Positions 40,071 to 51,689 of a stretch of DNA of 59,252 nt are shown here, piece after piece (the stretch's first letter is position 1; the number at the start of each line of letters is the position of its first letter). The DNA comes from Chrysophaeum taylorii (taxonomy: Eukaryota > Sar > Pelagophyceae > Pelagomonadales > Pelagomonadaceae): assembly GCA_029834535.1 (NCBI GenBank), contig JAQMWT010000689.1, positions 1 through 59,252 on the forward strand, in the 5' to 3' direction. The position numbers and the translations under genes were made by a program. The notes below the pieces were generated by a model, which was given only the letters and a program-made list of their open reading frames with translations, was not told where the DNA came from and did no database searches.

Positions 40071-41048
40071 ACTGCGGACCATGTCGATGTGGAGTAGGAA
40101 GAAGGTTCACATGTTCTGCTCTACATCCCGTTCCTTCGGAACAAGCTTCGACCGGAATGGCGCGGTCCATTCGTTATTTTGGAGCGCTTGTCTCCGGTCA
40201 CTTACAGGATTGCGTCTATTGATTCTCCTCCTGAACGCCGCTGTGTTCATGTCAGTCAGATCACCCCTGTGATGGTTTCTCCAGTGGTCGATCGAGCTAT
40301 GCCCAAACCCAAGGGGACCTTTCGGGATGATTACAAGCACGGTAAGTTCGTTATCGTTCGGATTCCAGATAACAAACGGCCCGATTGGCGAAAGAAGATT
40401 TACGTAGCTGAAGTTTATGAACCCTATGATTTTGTGAATGATCGAGTCGCTCTGCATTTTTATGCTGATCTTGGTCCCCATGACAAGGTTTCTTATTACA
40501 AGCCTACCTCACATCTCTCTACTCGCAAGCTTGAGCCGGAATACAGGGACGTGGACGGTCGCAGTTTCACCGACAAGACCAAGGTCAACAACAGTACCAC
40601 TCCTTGTGTCACCGACTTCGGCCCGCATGAGATCGATGTGTTGATTCCCAAGTTCACTTTGCGTAGTGGACGCGTTCCCGAGCCTGTCGTTGAACGTGTA
40701 TACAAGAATATTCGTTCCCGAGATGCTCATTCAGCCAAGGCTCGTGATTCTCGTCGGACTCGCGGAGGGCAGCTCGTATTCTCACCAGGGGAGTCCTGTG
40801 GCGGCAACTCCTGCCCGCTAAGGCTTACCCTCCCTTCTCAAGGCTTGATACCCGTTCAACGGGACGCCTTTTCCTACTTTCCTGGTGACATCATACCTCT
40901 CCCTCATGAGAAGCGTATCTTGCAGCATTCTTGTAGCATTCTTGCTATCATATACCATCTCTCCATCTTGTTGAGAGGCTTGGTGAGCGTGAGCAAGGTG
41001 TGTGGCGAGAATATCCGACCCCGAGTCCGTGTTTTCCACGTTCAGTGA
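40071..41048 (+). CDS. gypsy integrase C-terminal domain and extension, copy 2
   Basis: After a frameshift the text resumes with FLRNKLRPEWRGPFVILERL, then the open frame of 289 aa (from 40,179): SPVTYRIASIDSPPERRCVH, the classic gypsy integrase end. An extension follows (FVIVRIPDNKRPDWRKKIYV; VALHFYADLG) that looks like a small beta-barrel, chromo- or Tudor-like, as many algal and protist gypsy elements have; exact class unknown. Confidence 0.75.
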
Positions 41049-41344
41049 GGTCTAGGACGAGTCGGTGAGTACCCCCTTTGTCACCCGAGGGTCGGGAGTG
41101 GTTTTTCTGTGCCGCCATACCTAAGAGGCCATCGCGCGCCGGAGATAGGATAGCCACAGTATTAATTAAGCGCGTATCTCATGGTTCATACCGCTCGGCC
41201 CAGCACATCAGATCAGCGAGATAACTATGTACTTGTCCTGGCCCTAGGTCCAAACTTTTGTCCTAAAATGACCCATCCATTTTAAGGCCTTAACCCTAAC
41301 CCTATCCATAACACTTACCCCAACAATGCTCATCCCCTTAGGTA
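41049..41344. other. Stretch without a recognised gene
   Basis: Between gypsy copy 2 and the outer hAT. It has a short CCCTAA-type run (TAACCCTAACCCTA at about 41,290-41,303), too short to be telomere-derived with confidence. If gypsy copy 2 had a 3' LTR it should be here, but there is no second copy to prove it. Confidence 0.5.
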
Positions 41345-41399
41345 CTAAAAGGACTACGGACCAACCGGAGGACCAAGGACCAAACTCGACGAGGACCAG

Positions 41400-41732
41400 T
41401 GTGGCAGTAACGCCCATTCCCCCACTTGCCTGCCTGCCACATGACTTACCCTGATTGTTGCTCTGGTACTGACCTTGCAATTATGGGGGGGGGTGTCATC
41501 TGGACACCCTCACCTGCGCTTCCACTGAACCCAATGTACCAGGCATTTGTGTTGCTTTCTTGCTGTCTTCTTGCTATTACCCTCATATGATTGTCCGATT
41601 TCGTGATGGCGTGAGGTATTACGCCGAGATCGGGCGTGTGGTGGTTTCACCCGCGGTTCGGGTTGGGAGAAAGGGTTGTTGAGGCCTCTGGCCTGGCCAA
41701 GAGGGGCGGGTGTCTGAGAGAAAACCACTACA
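41400..41732 (+). repeat. 5' LTR of the gag-only element
   Basis: Canonical TG...CA ends, 333 bp, about 97% identical to the 3' LTR. A G-run (about 9 G) at 41,486 differs in length between the LTRs. Confidence 0.93.
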
Positions 41733-41733
41733 G

Positions 41734-41743
41734 TGGTATCAGA
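41734..41743 (+). promoter_or_regulatory. Primer-binding site, tRNA-iMet
   Basis: TGGTATCAGA one base after the 5' LTR, complementary to the 3' end of initiator tRNA-Met; it matches the site typical of plant LTR elements (TGGTATCAGAGC). Unlike the copia elements, this uses a tRNA 3' end. Confidence 0.85.
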
Positions 41744-42200
41744 AACGGGAATCGATAGTCCAACTCCCGGACTATCGATCTCCTGTTTCTCGGCGGCGAG
41801 TCGGTTCGTAACGGTCGAGTGAGTGCAAAGCCGACGCATTTGTGGGTGAAGATCCAGGGGATCACGGGTACCGCCGCGGGGTTCATTTTACGTGATTCGG
41901 ATCGACGGGGAGCGGAGTCACTACGACTCATTTGGGCGAACATCGTAAGACCTAACGAGGCTAAGAAAAAATAAGCCCCAACCTAGCTCGCGCGAGGCAG
42001 ATCACCTCCCTGACGGCGAGCGACAGCACCGGGAAGGCCGTCCATAGTCTTCACGCGCAAGGCAAAAACTTCCGTAAGTCCAGCGCACCGGTACAGCGCG
42101 CAGTCATACGCCTGCCGGGAATTGTCGTCTCACGAAAAAGAATACAACAAGTGAGTTGTGAGCGTTCGGATTAATCCTATTATCCGGGCAAAGCGCGGTC

Positions 42201-43630
42201 ATGGCAGAGAGGCCAACGACAGAACGACCGCAGTGGTTTCGGGACGCACAGGAGCGTCTGCAACGGTTCAGTGCAGGGACTCCACTTACGTCTATTGGAA
42301 GAACACCGTTGAGTACGCCCTTTCCACGGCCGGAAGCCGATGAAAGCGGCATCAGAAGAGATGCAAGGTCATTGGACAGCCTCGACAACCCCCCAAGCGT
42401 GATCATCCTTCCAGATCCACGCGCTGGCGAAAGGAAGCTACGGTTGCGCCAGACGCAACTTCAAGACCGGGTGAGCCGACGGTCCCGTACGCACGACCCT
42501 ACGAACGTGCGATGAATACTACGGAGTCATCTCGAGCGGAACCCGGCCGTTTACGGCGATGCGTGGACCAGAGGAGAGTGCGCCTCCTAGGCCACCATCC
42601 GCGAATACGAGAGCGACAGATTTTCGCGTGGGTACCGACCCCGAGCTTCTGCAGACCATCAACGAACGATTCGAGATGTACCAGTCGCAGATCGAGCAAA
42701 TCCTACGTGAAATCGAGCGCGCCCGCCGCGACGCGCAACAATAACGCTCAGAAGTGGAGCGGCAGCGGATCGACAACGATCGACTTCGACGAATGGTGGA
42801 GGAATCCACGCGGGCGCATGCTCGAGAGGCACGGCCAACCTCTCCTGATGCCACGTGCCACGCGTGTTACGCCCGAAGAAGATGACGCTGTATCGGCACT
42901 GACCGATGATCAGCCACCGCGAAATCGACCGGAGCCTGCCCCGCAGCATCATACTGACCCCGGTTCAGCTCGTCCTCGTGACGAAGAAGAGATACTTCAT
43001 GTCAAGAAGGGAGCTGCTGGTATGACTCGTATCACGTTTTCGAATCTCAATGGGCAAATTACTAAGGACCGTGATGAGGTGGGCGCGTGGTGGATGCAAT
43101 TGCGGCGTATGATGGAAGGCAGAATCGACAAACCCTCAATAGCGATGAACGTGATCGGAGGCGAGTATCAACTCGCCCCTATGGAAGCTTATCGCAAATG
43201 GGAAGCCGAACGGCCGCAGATGTGGAAACAATATAAGGAAGGAATCGTCACATTAAAAGAGTTGCGCCAGCGTGATGAGGACGGTCTGGATGCTATGCAC
43301 GAGGCGACGAAGCTTCCTTGCCCACCTCGGGCTACGGTTGAGGAGCTTGAACGTGAATGGTTCAATTTACGGCAAGGGAATTTGTCATTGAATAAGTATA
43401 TTGCGCGATGGGCGCAGAAATTCGGCCAGTGGCGAGCAATGTCAGGTCGCGATACTGATCCTGCTGCGTTCCGTTCGCACTTCATTTCTGGGCTCAATTC
43501 TGAGCGCTTGCGGACGAGCGTCGAACTTGCTCAGGCCTCACCTCATATGAAAGCATCTACTCTCACGCTCAATGATGTCATTCAATTGACCATCCAGATC
43601 TCCAAGATTTTGGAAACTAGAGGAGACTGA
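42201..43630 (+). pseudogene. Retrotransposon gag of the gag-only element, frameshifted
   Basis: N-terminal piece 42,201-42,515 starts MAERPTTERPQWFRDAQERL. A coiled coil follows in another frame (ELLQTINERFEMYQSQIEQI, 42,640-42,740), with a stop at 42,742. The main part (42,512-43,630 frame) holds the retrotransposon-gag capsid pattern: EELEREWFNLRQGNLSLNKY, ARWAQKFGQW, FRSHFISGLNSERLRTSV. No zinc knuckle. At least two frameshifts, so this copy no longer makes the protein unless by frameshifting. Confidence 0.78.
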
Positions 43631-43900
43631 CGTTTGTTTTGCGACCGCTTCTGCTGAAGAACGACGCTCAAGACCAGAAGACAAAGACCACGATGGAGAC
43701 AGATTCACTCGCCTACGAACGAATATGGACGGCTGTGAGCCTTGTGACTGACTTTCGCCTGAATGACCGTCAGTAACTTCGGCCTCCACAGCAACAAAGT
43801 TCCTGCTGATGTAGCTCACCGAGCTTATCGTACCATTCGTGAGCGTGACCTTCGTCACCCTTTGAAGTCGAGGACGACTTCATCTCAAGTAGGGGGCTTA

Positions 43901-44232
43901 TGTGGCAGTAACGCCCATTTCCCCGCTTGCCTGCCTGCCACATGACTTACCCTGATTGTTGCTCTGGTACTGACCTTGCAATTATGGGGGGGGTGTCATC
44001 TTGACACCCTCGCCTGCGCTTCCACTGAACCCAATGTACCAGGCATCTGTGTTGCTTTCTTGCTGTCTTCTTGCTATTACCCTCATATGATTGTCCGATT
44101 TCGTGATGGCGTGAGGTATTACGCTGGGATCGGGCGTGTGGTGGTTTCACCCGCGGTTCGGGTTGGGAGAAAGGGTTGTTGAGGCCTCTGGCCTGGCCAA
44201 GAGGGGAGGGTGTCTGAGAGAAAACCACTACA
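43901..44232 (+). repeat. 3' LTR of the gag-only element
   Basis: 332 bp, TG...CA, preceded by the purine run AGGGGG. Followed by the target duplication CCAG and then the interrupted hAT inverted repeat. Confidence 0.93.
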
Positions 44233-44236
44233 CCAG

Positions 44237-44640
44237 GACCCCCCAAGGACTTAGGACCACCGAGGACTAGGACCACGGAGGACCGAGGACTTAAGGAGGA
44301 CCGAGGACTCCCGGAGGACCGAGGACCCCTTAAGGACCGAGGACCCCCTAAGGACCGAGGACCCCCTAAGGACCGAGGACCCCCTAAGGACCGAGGACCC
44401 CTAAAGGACCGAGGAACCCCAACGACCGAGGACTCTCGGAGGACCGAGGACCCCCTAAGGCCCGAGGACCCCTTAAGGACCGAGGACCCCCTAAGGACCG
44501 AGGACCCCCGGAGGACCGAGGACTCTCGGATGACGGAGGTCTCCCGGAGGACCGAGGGACGGCCGAGGAGTACCGAGGACTTCCGGAGGACCGAGGAACC
44601 TTTACGGGGCTAGGACTCCCGGAGGACCAGGGATTTTAGG
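44237..44640 (+). repeat. Minisatellite array, left arm of the outer hAT
   Basis: Units of about 16-18 bp on GGACCGAGGACCCCCTAA and GGACCGAGGACTCCCGGA. It is the inverse of the array at 51,690-52,215, so the two together form long, tandem-built terminal inverted repeats. Confidence 0.9.
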
Positions 44641-44675
44641 AGCTGCCAGCCAACACACACATCTCATAAACCAAT

Positions 44676-45004
44676 TGCAGTGGTTTCTCAGATACCCGCC
44701 CCCTCTTGGCCGGGCCAGAGGTCAGCAACCCTGTCTCCCAACCCGAACCGCGGGTGAAACCACCACACGCCCGATCTCAGCGCAAACACCTCACGCCATC
44801 ACGAAATCGGACAATCAAATGAGGGTAATAGCAAGAAGACAGCAAGAAGGCAATACAAATGCCTGGTACATTGGGTTCAGTGGAAGCGCAGGTGAGGATG
44901 TCAAGATGACACCCCCCCCATAAATGCAAGGTCTGTACCAGAGCAACAATCAGGGTAAGTCAGGTGGAAGGCAGGCAAGTGGAGGGATGGGCGTTACTGC
45001 CACA
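44676..45004 (-). repeat. Solo LTR of the gag-only family
   Basis: 329 bp, reverse orientation, about 90% like the LTRs at 41,400 and 43,901. Target duplication CCAAT at 44,671-44,675 and 45,005-45,009. Left by recombination between the two LTRs of a former full element; its greater divergence suggests an older insertion. Confidence 0.92.
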
Positions 45005-45009
45005 CCAAT

Positions 45010-45436
45010 GGTGGACCCGCTTCGAGTGTCTTGAGCCGTCGGAGATTTTGGTGCCCAACCCGGGATAAATGCCCTCGTACCTGTTTCGCATAAGTTTCGC
45101 ACAGATTCGAGGCCTATGCTAGATTAATTTTGTTTTAGACATCTAAGGACCACGTGTCCCCACACTATTCCGCATCAGTAGTGCAAGTTTTAAAAATATG
45201 CATCCTTTTGGGTCTATGCTCCTCTGCCTGTTTCCGGTCGTGGGACTAAACCTACCCATGGGTGGGGTGGGGTCGAGGGTGGAGGCGGGAGGTCGGTGTT
45301 TCGCGCAAGTTCCGAGTCCAAAGCAATGTGGATTTTGTTTCAGACATCCATGAACCACGTGTCAGCACACAATTCCGCATCAGTAGTGCAAGTTAAAATT
45401 TTTCCATTTTTTTTTTTTTTTGGGGTGCTGAGCACC
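45010..45436 (+). promoter_or_regulatory. 5' flank of the outer hAT transposase with a duplicated block
   Basis: A stretch of about 105 bp (TTTCGC...ATTCCGCATCAGTAGTGCAAG) occurs twice, near 45,090-45,195 and 45,298-45,402, about 80% alike and 206 bp apart. The second ends in a T-run (about 45,408-45,420) 17 bp before the ATG. It may be the promoter; no TATA box is certain. Confidence 0.45.
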
Positions 45437-46179
45437 ATGGCACCGAAGCGGCTCATGGAGCGTACGACGAAAGCAGCAGCCAAGAAGATGACCGTCAAGA
45501 AGGGAATCAAGGCGGGCAACGATTCGGGAGTAATCGTCGTGGATGACGACGACGCGCTCGCTGAAGCGCAAGCGCGGGAAAAGGAGTTCGCGACATTCCG
45601 TGGATGGGCCGAGAAGCACGAACCAGTCCAAGTGCCCGATACTCGTTGGAACAAGACGAAGAAGGATGGGAGCACGCGATCCAGTCGCCAGCAAAAGAAT
45701 AAGTACCTGGCAAAGATTATCGGCTTCGACGCCGAGCACGAAGTTCAGTTGCCCGGGGGGCGCGAGACGAAGAAGCCTATCATCCAATGGGGGCTTTTGG
45801 AGGATCAGGACCCAGAAAATCTTCCGCTCCAGTGGAGTGAAATCACGTTGGTCGTTAAGTGGCGCTCGGACTACCTCCAGGACAAGCAGAGGGGCGAGTT
45901 GGCGAGCAAGGCTGAGAACCTGGTCCTCGCCCATCAGGAGCTCGAGGGTGAAGATGACGACCCGAAGGTGAGCGAGATCATGAAGGATCGCACAGCCACC
46001 GTCTACGCCTTCTTTCGGCCTACTTTGAAAAAAGAGAAGACGACCAAGGACGGCGCCAAAAAAGAGTCGTACAAGTGGGAATGGCGTTGTGTCCTCGATG
46101 ATGCGCGTGTGTGGACCTTCTACGGATCAAAAGACGCGCCCTCCTCCACGAGCACCAAGCTCCGCGAGTGCATAGAAAG
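45437..46179 (+). CDS. Outer hAT transposase, exon 1 (BED-like N-terminus)
   Basis: ATG at 45,437 (MAPKRLMERTTKAAAKKMTV), a Lys/Arg-rich start likely to be a nuclear signal, then an acidic stretch and a central domain. Near the end, YKWEWRCVLDDARVWTFYGS followed by STSTKLRECIER resembles a BED-type DNA-binding unit (W.C....L..H) in reduced form. The exon ends at AG|GTGCGT (46,179/46,180); joining to 49,114 gives ECIERYLKKDEKSKTT with frame kept. 247 aa in this exon. Confidence 0.68.
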
Positions 46180-46191
46180 GTGCGTCCTGTG

Positions 46192-49022
46192 CAGCGTTGG
46201 GAATTCACTGGGCTCACTTCACTAGGTTCACTGAATTTGGTTCACTTAACTTCACTTCACCGAGGATTTTCGTCCGAGGTCCAATGTTCACTTCACGTTC
46301 ATTCACTTTGGCTGACGGCCAAGTCTGATGAGCGAAGTCGAGCCGCGCTACCTGGAGGTGGAGGATAATGCTGATGATGAGGAGGAGTCCGCGGAACAGG
46401 AGGAGCACAAGAACGAGCCGATTGCGACGTCGATGCTGACGTGGAACACACTCGGCAAAACTGGACGATCAACCAGTTCAAAGGTGTGGGACTGCGTGCG
46501 TCGGCTGAAGGAAAATCATCCTAGCCGCGTCAGTGGGAAGGCGACGCATGTGTGTGTCCGGTGCTGGGCACGCCTGAAGGTGACGCGAGACTTCAAGAAA
46601 GGCGCATGGCAGACGACCAAGCCTCTTGCCCACTTCAAGGCTCCGCATCCGGAGGACGAGCTGGGACGTCAACAGCTCACCAAGAAACAGAAGACAGACC
46701 AAGAAAAGGAGGGCGTTATGACGGCCGTGGGCGTTGTGGCAGCCTCGAAGGGTACATCGGATATTGCGAGATACTGCATGGCCATGCCCAGCCAGGCAAA
46801 GCACTCTTCCCTGATGGCGTTCCCGGCTCGGCACTACGTTTACACGTCGCAGCGGATTTCCAAGCGCACCTTTGACGACGAAGATCATCGCAGCCTAATT
46901 GAGGCGTATTACCGCGGCGGTGGCGGGAAAGGCAAGTGCCCGTTCATGACTCGAAAGGCGCTGTTCAGCGGCGCTGAATATCGTTGCTTTGTTCGAATCT
47001 TGATACACGTCCTTGCGGAGTGTTGTGAAGCGGCTTTCGGCAATCCATTTGCCCAGGTGCTGCATGACGGCGGGACACTCAAGGATAAGTTCAAGCGACA
47101 GGCCATTGGCCTATCCTTCATCTGGCCCGAGTGGAGTGGCGTTGAGACGGTGTGCGTGGGCCTTGTTCCAGCTGACGACGGAACCGATCCGGCACGGCTG
47201 CTCTGCTCCGTTCTGTGGTCACGGAGCGTGCGAGAATCGATGTCGATTTGGCGGCCGCAACCATTGTTCAAGACCGGGCTGCAATAGAAATCGCCGAAGA
47301 ATTTTTTGTTGAGGTCGAAGCGTGTGACATGCATGATATCTCAAAAATCTCGGCAGCGGCATGTGGCGACTTGACATGATCCAGAGGCAAGCAGGTGATC
47401 AATCCATTCCCAGCTGGCCAGGAGCTGCTGAACAGTGCCCACGATGGAGCCAAGTACTGTTCTTACGGCACACGTTTGAAGGATCTGCATGCGCGTTTGC
47501 CATTACAGCCGGGGAAATCGCCGAAGCTCAAGCTCAAGCTCGACCTCAATAAGACGAGGTTCCGGGCGCGATACCAGCTTATTCGTTCCTCGCTGCGTAT
47601 GCACCACGTGCTCAAACTGTACACGGCTACCAACATTGGACTCCCCTGGACAATCAGTGATGAGCAATGGGTGGCGTTGGCAGAATTCGAGGCGATTTTT
47701 GCTATAACGAATGACCCCGTTGTTTTCGTGCAGCATGAACACTTATACCTGGGGGCGTGCGCCGCATTGATCAGGCACAACATGATCGAATCTCCGCGAG
47801 CTGGGACGCTAGAAGTCATTGATCTCCCGAACATAACTGCGAAATCCATGCCACGTAAGACTGTCGATGTTGACGACCTCAGCGAAACCGGCAAAATCTG
47901 TCTTCAGCGGGCTATACTCGAATGTGAGCGTCGGTTTTGCGCGAATAATGAAAACAACGTGCGTCACTTCGCCTACGAATTCGACGATCGCGAGCTGATT
48001 GCCTTCCTTCTTGACTTTCGGACTATCAACTGCCGGCACCTGTCGTCCAATCGGAGAGCTCAGGCCAGGAAGTTGCTCAAGGGAGAATATGTGATTTACG
48101 CACGAACTGCATTCCACCACGAAAAGGCAAAGACTTCCTCCGAGTCTGCGCCGCCCTCCGAGCCTGCGCCTGCCCGCAGTCTCCTGGCGGCACTCGACGC
48201 ACCCGGCGCTTAGGACGACATTAGTGGCGACGTGCCTTCTTTCGCTATGCCTGAGAACCAGATGCCCGATTTCAATGTGGAGTTTGAACAGGTCTTCACT
48301 CAATGGATCAGGCTCTCGAGATCGCTCAACTGGAAAGAGCACTATCCTGAACTTGAGAAGAAGGATGAAGTCGGCTTCACAGATCTGGCTGTGCTCGACG
48401 TTGGAAAGCTGTATCGACCGCTCACCAAGGAGCAGTATGGGTTCCTTCCGGACATGGCGAGAGCCTCCAAGGGTTCAATTGGTACACATGGCGCGCAGTG
48501 CTACTGTGAGCGCTGCCTGAGCATTGGAAATCTTGTCCTGACCAAGGGAAACACGCTGCTCGGCGCGGACGAGACGGACAAAGTTGCCCTACTGCGCATG
48601 AACAAGAATTTCATTTCGGATTAAGTACAGGGACCTCGCCGAGACCGAGCTCAAAAACGCCGAGAGTACCATCCCCGAGGCTCTTTGGAGATGGAGGTTG
48701 ATGACGAAGAACCAGACGAAGATACCGAGGTCGTTCACATCGCCTAAAGTAAGAAACACGGAACCCCATCCACGGTAACTCCTCCTTCGTCCCGAAACGC
48801 GAATGAATCTAAGAGCACCAGACCTAGGCAATAGCACGCGGGGGGCACGGAACTGACGGGGCGCGGCAGGGACCGGCGCTGGCGTAAAAAAAAAAAGTGG
48901 CGTTCACTTCACAAAGGCTCACGATGGCCACGTAGGGTGACGTGTTCACTTCAAATCACTTCACTATTGCGTGGCTGGTGAAGTGGCTCACGTTCACTTG
49001 CTGAAGTGAATTCCCAACGCTG
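46192..49022 (+). mobile_element. Inner hAT transposon
   Basis: 2.83 kb with perfect 17-bp terminal inverted repeats CAGCGTTGGGAATTCAC (46,192-46,208 and 49,006-49,022) and an 8-bp target duplication, GTCCTGTG (46,184-46,191) and GTTCTGTG (49,023-49,030), one mismatch. Many TTCACTTCAC-type subterminal repeats lie inside both ends, typical transposase-binding arrays. It carries its own, different hAT transposase. Confidence 0.94.
46328..48624 (+). pseudogene. Inner hAT transposase, frameshifted
   Basis: N-terminus (46,328-47,240): acidic start, then a BED zinc finger (SSKVWDCVRRLKENHP; HVCVRCWARLKV; TTKPLAHFKAPHPEDELG). A frameshift near 47,240 leads to DRAAIEIAEEFFVEVEACDM and a TGA at 47,375, then 272 aa to 48,213 with CDMHD and RARYQLIRSSLRM. 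The C-terminal hAT dimerisation domain is in 48,232-48,624: AQCYCERCLSIGNLVLTKGN and LLRMNKNF, with the conserved Glu-Arg. The stop between 48,213 and 48,232 is a further break or intron. The protein would cut and paste the element; this copy cannot. Confidence 0.78.
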
Positions 49023-49113
49023 GTTCTGTGTCTCGTGTTCTTGCTGACGTGCTCGCGTCTCTGTCTGCCGTCACGGTCGCGTGTCGTGGGAAACACCCCA
49101 AATTATACCGAAG

Positions 49114-51682
49114 GTACCTCAAGAAGGACGAGAAGTCGAAGACGACCGACGAGGAGGGCAATAAAGTCAAGTACTATACGTTCCAGGTTGCCTTCCCCGC
49201 CCACATTCAGTACACGGCCATGTGCGCGAAGGACGCCCGCGCCTTCACGTTGCTCCACACCGAGGCGGCGCGACATTTCCTTGATATGCTCGACCCTCGG
49301 TACCGACCTCCGAGTGCGCACGACTCTCTCAAGAAAATCGCGTTCAGCATGCAAGAAGCCGGCAAGGCGAAGTTGATTAGCATCCTGAAGAAGGTCCATC
49401 GCCAAGTCGGAGGGCCGCACTACTCGATCCAGCTCGACGCGTGGACATCCAAAGATTTGAAGCACTCCTACATGGCTCTTATTCTGACGTTCATGGACAT
49501 GCTGACCATAGAGAAGGTGCTGACTATGGAGGAGATCGAGACCCTGCAGGAAGGCGGGGCCAGCCTGCTGGGCGACGAGGAGCCGGAGGACGTCAGTGCT
49601 TTCGTCTTCAGGTTGTTCGTCATTACCTTCGATGCGTTTGACAAGGACGAACATACGGCAGCCAACATCGCGGACTGGATCATTAGCAAGCTCAACGAGC
49701 ACAAGCTGAAGTTCGAGTTCTGTGTGAAACCGACGATCGATGGCGCGTCCAATGGACAGGCGGCCTTGCGCTGGCTGCGTAAACCGGCGGAAAAATGCAT
49801 GAACCACCAGCTGAAGCGCGTCGTCGACTACGCGACTGGCAATGCCGGCCCCGACATCGAAAACGATCAATTCGCAACGCTCATCAAAAGCGTCTCGTCG
49901 GGAGTCAACAAGGTGTGGTTTGTGCTTATGCTTTGGAGTAGTCAGTTGCGCACTTGCGCTCCTCGACGCGGATTCAAGCCAAGTTCCGCGAGCACCTGGT
50001 CGCAAATGGTCCGAGAGGGAGATGATGATCCCGCCGAAGCCGAATGCAGCGCGCTGGTACGGCTATAAAAACATGTTCGCCGGCGTAAATCGCCAGGTCA
50101 CCCACTACAACTTGTTCTTGAGAAGCGTGCTCCCCGGTATCTCTTCGCGCTCGAAGAAGCGTAAGCAAGATACCGGACAAAGTCTCGACGAGTTGTACAA
50201 GGACATTTCGGACGACGAATACACCGCAGCAATGGCAGAGAGCACCGGGCACAGCGTGTCCAACGAGCAGGGTCCGTCGCTCGCGCTAAGTGCCGAAGAG
50301 GAGCAGCAAGCTCTCGAGGCCGAGGCCTTTTTCAACGCTATTGATGCTGCGTCGCGCAAGATTGAGGATGAGTTCCTCTTACAGTGCGCTCTGATTTCCC
50401 CCACAGGTACCAAGGACCACACGGACGCCGTGTTCAGAGGCGACCTTTCAAAAGCAGCGACGGGTCGTTCGCCTCCTCACCGTGCCGTTACGACGGTGAA
50501 GCGACTCCGGAACCTCTTCGCCGCTAAGCGACTGAATGTTCCGAGGCGCGATGTCCACAATCGTCGCTCTCGCTTGGAGAACCTGACCTACTCCAACGTC
50601 AAGAACATGTCGCAGATGATCCAGAACGCTGTCGAGACCGCTCGCATCCAGCTTGACGAACGCTTCTTCGAAGCGAGCGACAATGTACTGCTGTGCGCTA
50701 TGCTCGACCCGAGCTTCGACTTGAAAAGAAACACCCAAACCAAGTTACCTACGGAAATTCCGATTTTTAGAGAGAGCGATGTCCCGAAAGCCCCCCGCAT
50801 CTACAGTGCGGCTATTGCCCGTCATGCTGACGAGTTGCTGAAGTACGAGCATGACGAGCACGAGGAGCTGCGACTTGCACACGAGCGTCGCGTCGAAGCC
50901 CAGCTCGAATTAACCATTAAAATGCGCGGTGGTGCCATGGCCGGGGTGCAGACGACGCCCAGAAACGCCGCCGACGTGAGCGCCGCCAAAGCCTTCGCCT
51001 CACGGACGATGATTATGATGACGAGGAGGAGGACGAAGTGCCTGGGGTTGACGACGCCTTGGTGCAGGAGGCGCCCAGAGGATATGACGACGACGATGAC
51101 GTCAACCTGACTGAATATGATGATGGAAGCGAAGGCGGCGAGCCCATTGGGCACTCAACCTTTGTGCCACCGACATCGAAATTCGACAGAGCTTGCGTGA
51201 GTGTAGTCCCCCTGTCACGTGTCATACTCATGAGAACAGCACACAGGTGTGAGAAGGAGAAGGAACTTTGCGCTTCGCTTCGCGGCTCAAAGAAAGAGCT
51301 CGCACGCTATGTCGTCAATGGCGTGTTTATGGAGGGAGCATTTTGGGCGGCCGTTGCAGACAAACTGCCGATCCATGTTGCAGTCTGGCGGTCATGTAAC
51401 TCTGTGCTCATTAACTCTTGCGACGTTGAGAGTCTCTTTAGTCTCGCAGGTCGGACGAACAGCGACCTTCTGTCGAACATCGATCCAGAATTCATGGAGG
51501 TCCGAATGTTTATTGCCCACAACTGGGATCAGCTCGATGTCGATCCCGATGCTGTCTGGCAAGCGTACGAGGACATCCGGAAGAGAGGCTCGATGCCTCT
51601 CGCCAATGGCGTCGAGACCGACGATGAAATTGACCACCGTAGAATCGACGGTGATGACGATTGTGGCGATTTGGATGACTGA
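49114..51682 (+). pseudogene. Outer hAT transposase, exon 2 onwards
   Basis: Core domain: YSIQLDAWTSKDLKHSYMAL (first Asp, 49,436), VKPTIDGASNGQAALRWL (second Asp, 49,739), KCMNHQLKRVVDYA (CxxH). The frame changes near 49,920 (a second intron, GTGTGG...CAAG, or a frameshift) into NAARWYGYKNMF (50,043) and again near 50,995 at an acidic run. The C-terminus is the hAT dimerisation domain: SCDVESLFSLAGRTNSDLLS and VRMFIAHNW (51,400-51,535), with the catalytic Glu. So the DDE set is present, but at least two shifts need introns or mark decay. Stop at 51,680-51,682. Confidence 0.8.
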
Positions 51683-51689
51683 GCCAGCT

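Larger units (their letters stand above)
34831..41048 (+). mobile_element. Ty3/gypsy retrotransposon, copy 2
   Basis: RS-rich region, acidic Gag end, protease, methyltransferase C-terminal half, RT, RNase H, integrase and integrase C-terminal domain, in gypsy order. No LTR pair is recognised: the left end meets repeat X and the right end meets the outer hAT. RT and RNase H active sites are altered and stops separate the domains, so the copy is dead. Confidence 0.88.
41400..44232 (+). mobile_element. Non-autonomous LTR retrotransposon with gag only (TR-GAG type)
   Basis: 2.83 kb with LTRs of 333 and 332 bp (TGTGGCAG...CCACTACA) and target duplication CCAG at 41,396-41,399 and 44,233-44,236. 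It has a tRNA-iMet primer site and a polypurine tract (AGGGGG at 43,891). It encodes only a gag-like protein; protease, RT and integrase are absent. It must rely on enzymes of another element. It sits in the left inverted repeat of the outer hAT. Confidence 0.93.
46180..49113 (+). other. Predicted intron of the outer transposase, holding the second hAT
   Basis: Donor GTGCGT at 46,180, acceptor ACCGAAG at 49,113, with a branch-like TGCTGACG at about 49,044. Without the inserted hAT and its target duplication the intron is about 95 bp. Reading straight through would put the downstream exon out of frame, which supports splicing. The intron is predicted only. Confidence 0.6.

Noticed and set aside
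41288..41305. Interstitial telomere (CCCTAA repeats)
   Set aside because: Only about two units; chance or an element part is as likely. A similar TTTAGGGTTAGG near 12,880 is part of repeat X.
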